Shown: in pieces, positions 11,401-23,010 of the stretch
Position numbering within the stretch: the stretch's first letter is position 1
How the letters are laid out: the number at the start of each line of letters is the position of its first letter
DNA from: Arcuatula senhousia
Lineage: Eukaryota > Mollusca > Bivalvia > Mytilida > Mytilidae
Direction of reading: 5' to 3'
NCBI GenBank assembly: GCA_963971305.1
Contig: OZ020303.1
Location: 63,488,867-63,552,866 of the forward strand
DNA: 64,000 nt
Notes under the pieces: model-generated
What the model saw: the letters and a program-made list of their open reading frames with translations, nothing else
Database searches by the model: none
Told to the model about the DNA's origin: nothing
Made by a program: the position numbers and the translations under genes

Positions 11401-12878
11401 AAGAGGCTCCCATGAGCCTGAATCGCTCACCTGGTTTTGATGTCAACCCTTTGAAGACTTTTGTATAGCTTAATGAGCTGAATGTTTCAGCAATAAAAAG
11501 CTTTTCTCTATCTGCAATAGTTTTCATTCCAAAGCAAAAAAAAAAAAAAAAACAATTTTTCACCTTTAAAGGGCCATAAAGGGGTCATCTAACAACATCG
11601 ACCCTGAGAAGACGTTTGAAGAGCTAATTAAGCTGAGCTTTTAAGCAAGCAACATCTGCAATAGTTTACTTCCTATAGACCAAAAACACTATTTTTGCTT
11701 TTAAGGGGCCGTAACCACTATAAGGGGTCATTTGACAACTTTGACCCTATAGAGACTTTTGTATAGCTAAACGAGCTGAACATTTAAGCAAGCAACAGCT
11801 TTTCTCTATCTGCAATAGTTTTCATTTTATAGCAAAAAAACACTATTATTGCCTTTAAAGGGCCGTAACCCCTATAAGGGATCATCTGACAACTTCGACC
11901 CTATGGAGACTTCAGTAGAGCTAAATGAGCTGAACATTTAAGCAAGCAACAACTTTTCTCTATCTGCAATAGTTTTCATCCTATCAACCAAAAACACTAT
12001 TTTTTGCCTTTAAGGGGCCGTTACCCCTATAAGGGGTCATCTGACAACTTCGACCCTGTGGAGACTTGTGTAGAGCTAAACGAGCTGAACATTTAAGCAA
12101 GCAACATATTTTCTCTATCTGCACTAGTTTTCTTTCTATAGGCCAAAAACTTTATTTTTTGCCCTTAAGGGGCCATAACTCCTGTAAGGGGTCATTTGAC
12201 AACTTCGACCCTATGGAGATTTTTGTAGAGCTAAATAAGCTGAACATATCAGCAAGCAACATTTTTTCTTTCTCTATCTGCAATAGTTTTCATTATATAG
12301 GCCAAAAACACTATTTTTTGCCTTTACGGGACCAAAACTCCTATAAGGGGTCATTTGACAACTTCGACTCTATAAAGACTTTTGTAGAGCTAAATAAGCT
12401 GAGCATTTAAGCAAGCAACAACTTTTCTCTATCTGCAATAGTTTTCATACTATAGGGCAAATACATGAAAAAACGTTATTTTTCACCTTTAAGGGCCTGT
12501 AACCCCTATAAGGGGTCATCTGACAACTTGGACCAAATAGAGACTTTTGTAGAACTTTTGATGCTGAAACAGTAGGATGCATCAGATTTCATTTATCTCT
12601 TATACTTTTTGATTTACAAGCCAAAAACAGTAGTCTGACCCCCCTGGTCTATTTTTAGCAACGGCGGCCATGTTTTTCGACGAATCGAAAATTCCCACAT
12701 CAGTTCTGTGGGGGATACCCTAAAGTACCACCAGACCAAATTTGGCTGAATCTGTGCAGTCGTTTCAGAGGAGAAGAAGTTTGAAGAAAAGTTAACGACG
12801 ACGATGACGACGACGGACGACGACGACGGACGCCAAGTGATGGCAATAGCTCACATGGCCTTTGGCAAGGTGAGCTAA
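11401..12878 (-). mobile_element. Tandem-core element 1 (about 155-bp units)
   Basis: The outer end reads AAGAGGCTCCCATGAGCC. About seven to eight units of 155-160 bp follow, marked by GAGACTTTTGTAGAGCTAAA starting near 11446, 11605, 11749, 11905, 12059, 12213, 12372 and 12537. Then come a unique region, a GACGACG microsatellite at 12794-12833 and the end AAGGTGAGCTAAA. This plan of core repeats plus microsatellite is that of bivalve pearl-type/Helitron-related non-autonomous elements. The open frame at 12066-12410 is read across core units and is spurious. Confidence 0.75.
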
Positions 12879-13092
12879 AATGAATGATTTGGTGAAGTAT
12901 TATCGCATATACTTAATCGTTATAATGCTTACAATTGCGACTGGTAGAAAAGGTTTTTAACGTTCAAAAGAAAGTATCAAATTATCACATTTCTTATTTC
13001 TACAAAAAAGACTAGTTTTAAAGATTTAACATATCTACTTATCTTTTTCGTACTAGATCCTACAGCCAATTTTATTACCAAGGGGTTAGTTT
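12879..13092. other. Spacer between two inverted elements
   Basis: About 210 bp of AT-rich sequence separates the facing GTGAGCTAA-type ends of the two tandem-core elements. No feature is seen inside. Confidence 0.5.
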
Positions 13093-14560
13093 TTAGCTTA
13101 CCTGACCCGAAGGGTCATGTGAGCTATTGTCATCACTTTGCGTCCGTCGTCCGTCGTCTGTCGTCCGTCGTCTGTCGTCCGTCCGTAAACTTTTTAAAAC
13201 GTTAACTCCTCTGACACCATAAGTCCAATTGCAACCAAACTTGGTATGGTTGTTCATTAGCATTCGGTGCTTAAAACTGATGTGGGGATTTTTGATTCGT
13301 CGTAAAACATGGCCGCCATGGCTAAAAATAGAACATAGGTGTAAAATGCAGTCTTTTGCAAATAACTCAAAAACGGCTACAGATATCAAAATTCTGGCTG
13401 GGTAAAAGTGATCAACACCTCCAGATCTACCTACCCTGAAATTTTGAAGAAAATCCAACGACCCATGCAGGAGTTTTTGCCCTTTTTGTGGATTTTTTGC
13501 AAATTTTGCACCTGTTTAGCTCAATATCTTGAAAACTATACTAGATATTTGAGAAATTTAAATTGTAAAATTCATATTGTTAAACACACCAAGATCTACA
13601 AAATATGTAACAGGGTCAACGTTGTAGGACCTTTCCTTTTAGAAGTTATTGCCCTTAGAACGTCAAAATTTAGCATTTTAACAGCATTTCCTCATTACAT
13701 TGACTACGTTAACTCCCCTGACACTTTAAGTCCAAATGGAACCAAACTTGGTATAGTTGTTTATTAGCATTTGGTGTATAGAACTGATGTGGGGATTTTT
13801 GATTGGTTGTAAAACATGGCTGCTGTGGCTAAAAATAGAACATAGGGGTAAATGGCAGTTTTTTGCAAATAACTCTAAAACAGTGACAGATTTCAAAATT
13901 TTGACTGGGAACAAAAGTGATCAGCATCTCAAGATCTACCAGCTCTGAAATTTTGAAGAAAATCCAACAACCCATGTAGGAGTTATCGCCCTTTTTGTGG
14001 ATTTTTTGCAAATTTTGCACCTGTTTAGCTCAATATCTTGAAAACTATACAAGATATTTGAGAAATTTAAATTGCATATTGTTAAGCACATCAAGATCTA
14101 CAAAATATGTAATAGGGTCAACGTTGTAGGACCTTTCCTTTGAGGAGTTATTGCCCTTGGAACGTCACAGTTGAGCATTTTAACTGCATTTCCTTATATT
14201 GAAAATGTTAACTCCTCTGACATTTAAGTCCAAATGGAACCAAACTTGGTATTATTGTTTATTATTATTAGGTGTATAGAACTGTTGTGAGATTTTTGAT
14301 TGGTTGTAAAACATGGCCGCTGTGACTTAAAATAGAACATTAGGTTAAACTGCATTTTTTTGCAAATAACTCAAAAAGGGTGACAGATTTTTAGATTTTG
14401 ATTGAGAACAAAAGTGATCAGCACCTTAAGATCCACCATATTGTCAGATGACCCCCTTATTAATCTTATGACCCTTTCAACGTTAAATAGATTTTGCCTT
14501 ATAACCTTTACTTCAGGCACATATGTCAGGTGAGCGATTCAGGCACCTGGGAGCCTCTTG
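13093..14560 (+). mobile_element. Tandem-core element 2 (about 505-bp units)
   Basis: It begins TTTAGCTTACCTGACCC with a GTCCGTCGTCTGTC microsatellite at about 13140-13185. It ends AGGTGAGCGATTCAGGCACC followed by TGGGAGCCTCTT, the inverse of the outer end of element 1. The core is three units of about 500-511 bp (AACTTGGTAT.GTTGTT.ATTA near 13238, 13746 and 14244). The ends and microsatellite are homologous to element 1, but the core unit differs. Open frames here are spurious. Confidence 0.75.
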
Positions 14561-14868
14561 TTAATTTGCGAGCTGAATAAAAAACATATTCATTAAGTTC
14601 ATAATATGATAAGTATAGTATTCTCAAGTAAGTCGCCGTAACTTTTTTTGTGATCAGGTTATAGAAAGGGCAAAAATCTGTTTCAACAGAAGGAAATGTT
14701 TGATCAAAATTGTTATCAATTGCGTTTCTATGATGCAACATTTGTATTTTTTTCATTTCTACCAAAGAAAAAAAAAACAACAACAAAAGTTTGGTTAGTT
14801 AGCTTGTTGCCCTTTCATTTACTATGTGTATCCTTTTATTTTTTATATTTAAAAGTATTTGCCATCTT
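14561..14868. other. AT-rich spacer
   Basis: Nothing recognised. The two overlapping small open frames (14526-14932) are low-complexity and share nothing with other frames in the window. Confidence 0.4.
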
Positions 14869-14869
14869 T

Positions 14870-15322
14870 ACTGATACAGTATATTTGTCAAAAAAAAAAG
14901 ATTTCAAGAATGGTCAAGGAAGACACTTTTAATAGTATAAGCATAATACCATATTCCAAGCTGGGTCCAAAGGCCACAATAGATGACCAAGGGGCGTCAA
15001 ATTCGATCTGACGGGTATGCGACATCTTAACTGATATTATTTGTCAAAAGAGAGAATTCAAGAATGGGAAAGGAGGACACTTTTAATAGTATAAGCATAA
15101 TACCATATTCCCAAGCTGGACCCAAAGGCCACAAGAGACGACCAAAGGGCGTCAAATTCGATCTGACGGGTATGCGACATCTTAACTGATATTATTTGTC
15201 AAAAGAGAGAATCCAAGAATGGGAAAGGAGGACACTTTTAATAGTATAAGCATAATACCATATTCCCAATCTGACCCAAAGGCCACAAGAGACGACCAAG
15301 GGTCGTCGATCTGACAGGTTTA
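14870..15322 (+). repeat. Triplicate 155-bp tandem repeat
   Basis: Three near-identical units carry ACACTTTTAATAGTATAAGC starting at 14923, 15077 and 15232. Each contains GACGACCAAAGGGCGTCAAA and ATCTGACGGGTATGCGACAT phrases, decayed in the third unit. The PLE-2 fragment that follows starts almost at the end of the array. Confidence 0.85.
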
Positions 15323-15324
15323 AG

Positions 15325-15965
15325 GTTATCCCACAGAGCGACTAAGACACTATGTGTTTGTCACTATGACAAACGTGATGACTTCAACTTTCCAATAGTT
15401 AACTTTCCCTTTCTGTGTAGCAACATTCCGTCCGCTCCAGCATATGGAGTTTACGTATCACAATTGATTCGCTATTCCAGAGCATGTGGGGAGTACAACG
15501 ACTTCCTTGATAGAGCCACACGGCTGACCAGCAAATTGTTAACACAGGGGTACGTTGCTCCCAGGTTGTTGTCATCACTCAAGAAATTTTACGGACGACA
15601 TCACGTGCTTGTATACAAATACGGGATTTCTATTTCTCAGATGAGCACAGATGTTGGTTTGACATAGAGTTTTGTAATGTCATCCTTTCCGGATTTGACC
15701 AACACTTAATCGATCTTCGGCAACGTGACGGGTGTGCTATAGCAAGCAGGAACTGCTTACTCTTCCGGAGCACCTGAGTTCACTCTCGTTTCGACTTGAG
15801 TTTGCGTTGCTGACTGCGGTTTTGTTGTTATGTGTGTTTGTGTTTTATGTTGTTATGTGATTTGTTTTGTTGTGATGATTTTTGTCTGCCGGTTTTGTCT
15901 TTGTCTTTACGGTTTTATGATACTGATTACCCCTTTGGTACACCTTTGCTTCATTCATAAGTAAA
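15325..15965 (+). mobile_element. PLE-2 C-terminal coding end and 3' tail
   Basis: From about 15360 the reading is KRDDFNFPIVNFPFLCSN and then SAPAYGVYVSQLIRYSRACG. It continues through FLDRATRLTSKLLTQGYV to SQMSTDVGLT and a stop at 15665-15667. The 3' tail with CTTCCGGAGCACCTGAGTTC and CCCCTTTGGTACACCTTTGC follows. It is very close to the copy at 34275-35348 but lacks the reverse transcriptase palm, so it is a strongly 5'-truncated insertion. Confidence 0.85.
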
Positions 15966-16122
15966 TGGAGTGTTGCTTAAGATTTTTTTATAAAGCAACT
16001 AGTAATAAGGACTACTTCTGCTTACCTCAAATTTACCTTTGAGAACTTATTAATTATCTAGATTGTAGGAGGGTGTCACTGTTTGATATGAAAGCTGACC
16101 ATAATCATGCCAATTGGGAATC

Positions 16123-16150
16123 AATAGACGAAACGCGCGTCAGGCGTAGC
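16123..16150 (+). ncRNA. Hammerhead-ribozyme-like half motif
   Basis: The sequence ATAGACGAAACGCGCGTCAGG followed by CGTAGC fits the 3' half of a type I hammerhead: the GAAA box, a very short helix III, the GUC cleavage triplet and the helix I strand AGGCGTAGC. No CTGATGA box lies at the expected distance 5' of it, so only a half motif remains. Related motifs with both halves occur at 27060-27100 and 45348-45394 on the minus strand. Confidence 0.45.
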
Positions 16151-16199
16151 AAAATTTGTTGTTTTGAACTTTGTTGTATTTGTGAATTCTACTCTCCCC

Positions 16200-16470
16200 A
16201 TATTTTTCATCATCATTTCATGTTCATTTTATCACCCTTTCCGTTTGGTAGATGGATTCCTTTGATTTATCCTCCAGAGTTTAAAGATTAAGGAAACCAC
16301 CGAATCCAATAGCTTCACGACATTCTTTGATTTGCATCTCGAATTATACCAGGGTGGTCATGATCATCTCAGTACAAAAATTGACGATTAAAGAGACGAC
16401 TTTAAGTTTTTCTAACCTGGAAAGTAACATACCTACTTCTATCATGTCTATGCTTATGTTATTCATACTC
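16200..16470 (+). mobile_element. PLE-1 copy, left part (interrupted)
   Basis: The text TTTGGTAGATGGATTCC, TATCCTCCAGAGTT, GATTTGCATCTCGAATT and CATCTCAGTACAAAAATTGA matches the PLE-1 frame at 41370-41520. It keeps TGG where the copies at 41385 and 24834 have TAG. The copy is cut at 16470 by a TIR element and continues at 19266. Confidence 0.75.
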
Positions 16471-19265
16471 ACCCGGGTTAACCCGTGATCGTGAAGTCGG
16501 TGGTTATCGTGAACTCGGTTAGGCAAAATGTAAACAAACGAGAATTGACCAATGGGAAATGAGAAATTTTGACTAAAATGTAGTCGTTAACGCGGTTAAA
16601 AATCAAAATTGTTATCGTTTAACTCGGTTTAGGTTATCGTCAACATAACATGGTAACATATGCCTTCAACGGTAACTTCTAATTGTAAAACATACTGCAA
16701 ATGTTTTAATGACACTATTCTGTTGAGATATTCTAAAACAAAAGGTTTACAATGAACGTTTTGGAACAGAATTCCTGGATTTGCGCAGTAACGATTTATG
16801 AAGCGTTTGCTCTATGATCATTAAAAAAATATATAAAAAGGTATTTCCCTAATAGTTGTTAACATCCCATAAAATAATAAACGGAGTGCGCAGATTCATA
16901 CAATATACAAACTGTTGTGATATTAACCTATATAGCGTTGCACGGGCGTAAAACACCAACTCACTCACCCCCCCCCCAAAAAAAAGAAATTAAAATCACG
17001 AAGTATTTCTATACGATTTTAACAGCATACTTTTGCACAGTAAGTGACCGACCATTCCCCCCCCCCCCCCCCCCAAAAAAAAAAAAAAACATCCAAAAAC
17101 ATGATAAATCTTTTTTTTATTTATTAAAAATATGTTTTGACAGCAAAAAAAAAAACATTGAAAAGGATTTCTGCTATATAAAGACTCTTGAAGGCTTTCA
17201 ATAGAAATATTTGGACATGTATGCATGTAAAATGTTTTATTTCGCACGGGTCCAAGGTTGTTTGTTTGATATTAGTTTTATGTCCAGTCAACATTGTTTC
17301 AATCATAATCAGGACAAGAACTAATTGAAACAACAAACAACGAATTGAATTGTGACTCACGACATAGCATCCATAGCACAGCCTCATGTATGCCATGCAA
17401 AAAGAGCTAATGTACGACCATAAACGAGAAGGAAACCGAACCAACTCATAAGACAGGATAATGTACCCCCAATGCACCATAGGCCAATATACACAGAAAA
17501 TAACGAAACCCTTCTCCCCAAAAATCGCATTATCTGTAACTTTTACCTATTGTGACTGACAATGAAGAAGCCTTACCTGAAATGAGGTCATATACTAGTT
17601 GGAACACTTAACAGTGTGGGATATAGCCAACTTTTTACCAGGTTCACATAGGCAACCCTTATCTGTCGAAAATACAATACTGAATCCTGGTTGAACCTAC
17701 ACACACTGAGCGAGAAAAAAAGGGGTTGGGGTGGGCAACAAAAGAACTGTAAATTTTGAAGTACACAGGAAAAAGGGCGAGGTGGGTAGGGGCGGAAAAT
17801 GTTGTCTATATATGTGATGAACTACTTGGCAATCCTCAAAGGGGTCTTTACGTGCATGAGGTGTGACTAATCAAAGGTGGGTTAAGGACCGGCGTGCCGG
17901 GCGCGCGCCCTCCCGTTTTACAGGAAAATTTGGCAAGGAACTGTATTAATAACAAGTCTAAAAGACTTTTTTTAACTGCACACTCTCCCCTTTCAAAATT
18001 TCTGGATCAGTCACAGGCCCTATCCACTCACCTTGACCCACGATGGTTTGCGGTAAGGTTTTCCGAATTATAGCATGATGACTTCTGTATTCATTATGAC
18101 AGGGACATTCAACCACTTTAAGCACATACCCGAGTCGTTTTATGGGATAAGCGAACGGATCCAGTGTCAGGCGTTTCTGAGCGCTCTTTAGTGGACATCT
18201 TCGAACATGCTTAGTGCCTTTGTGGGTCTATTCGCCTCCCGTGCACCACACGGGTTCGGAATAGGCCCACATTCATGTAAAATACTCTGTACATAATTGT
18301 CATAAGATTGATAATTAATCATAAAGGTCAATAAAATGATTAAGGGTCGCAAATGTCCCTCTTTTTGCTGAATTCCACGAGGTAAAAATTCCGGTTTATA
18401 GAATGACAGGAAAAAAAATCGTAATAATTATCTTAACAACTACTTATCGTCGCTCTCGATCTACTTCCTATATAAGAAAAAGACGGTCATTTTGTCTTGA
18501 AATGGTTTATTTCTTTTTTTTATTTCTTTTTTTTTTATATATAAAAAAAGATAATTGGTATGTGCCAATATTGAATAAGCGGTGGGTTTATTCTATTCGC
18601 GTCCGTGTGTCTGTCCGTCCAAGGATTTTGTAAACATTTTGCTTTTAAATTTAACCGAATTCGAAGTTGCAATTTGCCATACCGTTTTAATACAGTTCCA
18701 AGATTTTCGACAACGACCAAAACAATTTAACCCAGTTGTTATAGAAAAGTAAATAAAAAAAGTAATGTAAATCTTTATAAAGTACTTTAACAGGGTCAGA
18801 AATAAATAATCGGACGCATGTATTAGACCCCAAGTTTCCCAAACACCGACTGTAATTAATTAGTGGTAAATTGCATATGGTTGATAACCTTATTATATAT
18901 ATTATTATAGTCCGGTAATTTTGTTATTACCTATATTTATCATTTTTGGTTTCTTTCCTCAATGAGATACTCTTAATTGTAAAGACCAAAAATGAATTTG
19001 TTACACTAACAAGGTTTTCAAACATCTGAACTAACACTATTTGATAAGAGAAAGAAGCTTTGGGTACATATTACATTATAAAAATTCGCAATTCACGATA
19101 ACAGTAAAAAGGAACAAATTGGTTTGAACGATAACATTTATCGCGTTAACGACTACATTTCAGTAAAAATTTCTCTTTTCCCATTGGTCAATTCTCGTTT
19201 GTTTACATTTTGCCTAACCGAGTTCACGATAACCACCGACTTCACGATCACAGGTTAACCCGGGT
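16471..19265. mobile_element. 2.8-kb element with long terminal inverted repeats
   Basis: The left end ACCCGGGTTAACC and right end GGTTAACCCGGGT open inverted repeats about 110 bp long at high identity, then continue more weakly to about 170 bp. They contain GATCGTGAAGTCGGTGGTTA and TTGACCAATGGGAAA. The interior (about 16640-19090) has poly-C runs at 16969-16977 and 17057-17074, simple AT runs and a GC-rich patch near 17880-17925. It has no recognisable transposase, so the element is non-autonomous. It sits inside a PLE-1 copy. The flanks TTATTCATAC and GATATTTCAC are compatible with a decayed target duplication. Confidence 0.85.
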
Positions 19266-19460
19266 GATATTTCACAACCTATTCGATATGCCAGGGCTTG
19301 TACAAAATTTTCAGATTGTTTTATACGAGACCGCTGTCACCGTGACCAACTATAAGACAAAAGTTATAATAAAATACGTCTCAAACGATATATTTAAAAA
19401 AAATCTTCCTTCAGTATCAGTCATTGGTAGAAAACAAGGTACAGAACACTTAAGGGAGAT
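19266..19460 (+). mobile_element. PLE-1 copy, right part (interrupted)
   Basis: It resumes at ATATTTCACAACCTATTCGA, equal to the YISQHIRYARAC stretch of PLE-1 at 41600-41630. It continues through the degraded C-terminal end and the ATCAGTCATTGGTAGAAAA phrase. It shows that the 16471-19265 element inserted after the PLE. Confidence 0.75.
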
Positions 19461-20514
19461 AACTCTTAAATATCACTTGAACGTTTTAGTGAGGCACAAT
19501 ATTCAAAGAAATCAAGTTCCTCAAGGATCAAATATGAAATGTTGAAACTCCATTATGTACAATAAAAATTTTCCCAAGAAACCTTTGGCTGTATTTTCTA
19601 AGCATTTTGCAATTAAATCTATTTGACTGAAATACATATTTTTGCAAAATCTCAGAAAAATTAAACAACAGAATTTTATTTTAGCCAAAGTGTTTGGCTC
19701 CACCTTAAACGTAATGGAAACAGCTACTTATTTTTTTGGGATAAGTTTTTGGTTGATTTTCGATCTGAGATGAGCACTTCTACATTCCTTTTATGTCGTC
19801 ATAATCGTGTTGTGTTTTTTGCTTGTGACTACTGCAATCAGAGAAGGAGGTTTCGCGCGAGTGTTCATTGGTATGCCGATAGTCTACTGAAAACTACAAA
19901 TTAGTGTTTTAAGAAAGGTTAAGCATTTTGATTTAGTGGAGAGGTGTTGTATCTCCTTGGTCTTTTTTATTTATTGGACAGGTAAAAAAGAAAAGTATCG
20001 GTTCAGGATTTGGACATTTTTGGCATACAAATTCACCCTTTACTTTACCTTAAGCTACTTATCATTCTTGGTAAATTTTATTGCCTTGACAATTTTTACC
20101 GATGAAAACATTAATAAACATTTATCCTAAATTTGTATGTATTTTTTAAAATTTAAACATATTTTATTGTCAAAAAAAAACACAGACAAAGGGATAGGAG
20201 ACAAGTTCTACAAGTTAGAACGTCTTCTCCTATTTGTTTGTGATGGATGACGCTGAATAAACACTATATATATACTTGAACTTGTAAATTAGACTTGGAC
20301 TGAAAATGGTCTTTTTTCTTTCCTCACTGTTTGAAACAGTAGTGTAAAATTATTTTTGTACTTTGCAAAACTTATATAATATATTTTTATTACTCTATCT
20401 TATTCGCAAGGTTGGGCGGAGTTTAATTTTCTCGGTCTTTTAGGTAGGATTTAAATGAAGAATTCCGAAATATTGACCCGTGACCAACCCGGTCAATTAA
20501 ATAAAATAATAAGT
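19461..20514. other. Gene-poor stretch
   Basis: AT-rich with no recognised coding region or repeat partner in the window. The open frames at 19521-19703 and 19936-20130 show no family features. Confidence 0.35.
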
Positions 20515-21480
20515 CAAATTCAAATGATCAAAAAATGACTATTTAGAATCATCCATTTTAACAATGATTGACAAGATTCACTCTCTCATAATAGTTATAT
20601 GTAGAAACCAGTACTCTGCCTGCTTATGATATTGATAGCTTGAGCTAGACACATATAAAATAAGATTGACAAGCTACAAGAAAGTTTAAGACGGTTATAA
20701 AATAACCATTTTTAGTTGAATATAGCGATTCCGAGTAAAACTATACATTTATTATTTAAAAAAACTGAATATTTGCTTTTATTTCATATCATATTTATGG
20801 TTTCTGACGAATGTTTATTATATCGCAATGTAATGGCTTGTTAATAGCGCTGAGTGCACAGAGGATAAAAACCATTAGCTATAGGATGGAAACTAAATTT
20901 GAATGATTAATAAAAAATGAATTAACTCCATTTGCTTGAGCTGACGAAATGTTGCTTCGCAAAAGAGAAATTTGATGACTGGCCAAATTGAAATTATGAC
21001 GTTTGTTATAGAGTTTTGTTTAAAGTCATCCGTCAGTGGCTATTTCGAGGTGTAGATCTAAATATGAAACGTCTTCCTAGAAACCATGAGGTTCTTTATC
21101 TATAGTTTCTTGAGACACATGAGACGGAGAAAGTCACCAAAATAGAAGACTGTTCAGGATTAAGACATCATCTACGTAACGGAAGGTGAGATTAATGGAA
21201 AAAGGCAGTCTATGATTTTTTGTTAAGAAGTAATTACAGTATGTCTGCTCCATTATCAGAACAGTTGAAAGGGAATAAACAAAGAGTATAAAATAATAAG
21301 TACTGTGAAGTGTACACAAAGAGAGCTACTTTATGTTTAACCATGAAGACAACTACTGTATATAGTAACAACAGAAACATTTTGAAAACGGGTAAAGTAG
21401 TATCAAATATGTATTATGACCGGATTTTTGCCTTTGGTTCACCAGTAGAAGTTATTAATCTAGTTGTTTAAAAAAAAACA
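20515..21480 (-). repeat. Duplicated segment D, copy 1 (with PLE-2 remnant)
   Basis: It shares ordered blocks with 47655-48930: AGTTTAAGACGGTTATAAAA, CTATACATTTATT, ATGGTTTCTGACGAA, ATTAGCTATAGGATG, a minus-strand PLE-2 remnant and CACCAGTAGA. The PLE-2 part (about 21000-21330, minus) includes TTCCGTTACGTAGATGATGT, a YVDD-type box, and is full of breaks. Confidence 0.7.
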
Positions 21481-21949
21481 AATTACTTAACCTAGCGTCA
21501 ATATCAAATCATTTATGTTAAAGCTCTTGATTCAGTATTGCGCACATTACTTTATCTGAGACTTATTATATAAGAATACTTATTATATAAGAATGCTGGT
21601 ATAGGCTGCTAGCTGGTTTTTATTTCTTGTTTTTATGCCGACTGCAATTACAGTTTTAAAAACAAATCAGTCAATTTTTAATCAAAAGCTACGCCGAGCG
21701 CAGCATGATACGACCGCAACAAGTTTTACCCTGTACGTTGGAGGCCTAATATGGATAGTCCATTGCTTTGGGCACATGAAGCCCATGGTGGACGTACAAA
21801 GTTTTTTGACACATGCATTCTGTGGTGGACTTAAAAATGCATTTTTGACTCATATATATTTACATCAACATCTAATACAAAAAGCCTTTTCTATAAACAT
21901 GTAATACTGTAATAATTATAACTTAATTTTAAGTATAAAACTATTTGCC
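21481..21949. other. Gene-poor stretch
   Basis: It contains a short ATTATATAAGAAT duplication at 21565-21595. The open frame 21635-21904 has no recognised family features. Nothing else is seen. Confidence 0.35.
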
Positions 21950-23010
21950 TTGACAAACTTTTAAAATTGGTGTTTTGGCCCCTTTGACCCCTAATTTCTC
22001 GAAAACGGTGAAAGATATTGCAAATCTGATTGAAAATGCAGCCAGGGATTTTCACAAGGATTCCAATGAAAAAAAAGATTTTGAAAATTGGACCAAAAAT
22101 AAAAAAGTTGATTTTATGGGCGTGGCCTGTCTTTAGCCCCCTGTAGCAATGTAATGGTAAAATACATATCAAAATCATTGACACAGTTAGTAGACAGAAT
22201 TTTATGAGCACTTCAACAAAAAAAGAATTTTCAAAATTGAATTAATAATGAACATTCTACAACAGTTTTGTCGATACACCCGTTTTAGCCCCTTTGGCCC
22301 TTTTTTCTAAAACAGTAGGGGCCACAAACCCCAAATACAAAACCAACATTCCTTTAGTGGATATAATCATCATATTTAAACTTCATAACAATTGGCTGGC
22401 CCACTACAACTTAATATTGGTAAAAAATATTTGCCTGGACAAACTTTTATAAATGGCGTTTTTGGCCCTTTTGACCCCTAATTTCTCGAAAACGGTATGA
22501 GATATTACTAATCTGATTGAAAAACACAAGCAGGGATTTTTACAAGGATTCCAATGAAAAAAAGATTTTGAAAATCGGACCACAAATAAAAAAGTCGTTT
22601 TTTTGGGTGTGGCCCCTTTTTGACCCCTTATAGCAATGTAACGGTACAAGATACATCAAAGGTGTAGTTACATTTTGTTGGCAAAATTTATTGAGGAATA
22701 CAATAAAAAAAGAATGATCAAAATCGGATGAAAATTAAACATTCTACAGACGTTTTGTCAATACACCCGTTTTAGCACCTTTTGGCCCTTTTTTCTAAAA
22801 CGGTAGGGGCCAGAAACCCCAAATGCAATATCAACATTCCTTTAGTGGTTATAAACATCATATCAAAATTTTATAACAATTGGTTGACTACAACTAAAGT
22901 TATCGCACGGAAACCAAATTGTCTACAGACGACAACGACGACGACGACGACGACAACGACAACGACATCGCCATAACATAATACGATCGCAAAAAAATTG
23001 CAGTCGTATA
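21950..23010 (+). repeat. 488-bp tandem element ending in GAC microsatellite
   Basis: Two units repeat with a period of about 487-488 bp: TTGACCCCTAATTTCTCGAA at 21984 and 22471, and ACACCCGTTTTAGC at 22275 and 22763. The second unit runs into a GACGACGACG microsatellite at 22928-22969 and then ATACGATCGCAAAA and CAGTCGTATAAAAA. The end is the same as in the element at 1-440. No coding sequence. Confidence 0.8.

Noticed and set aside
13093..13458. 121-codon open frame on the minus strand with a THDRRRTTDDGRR-like run
   Set aside because: It is read through the GAC/GTC microsatellite and core repeats of tandem-core element 2.
16917..17480. Small open frames around the poly-C tracts inside the TIR element
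   Set aside because: Low-complexity proline/lysine or glycine/phenylalanine runs on opposite strands; no transposase motif.
22921..22976. Poly-threonine or poly-valine coding repeat
   Set aside because: It is the GAC microsatellite of a non-coding tandem element, read in different frames.
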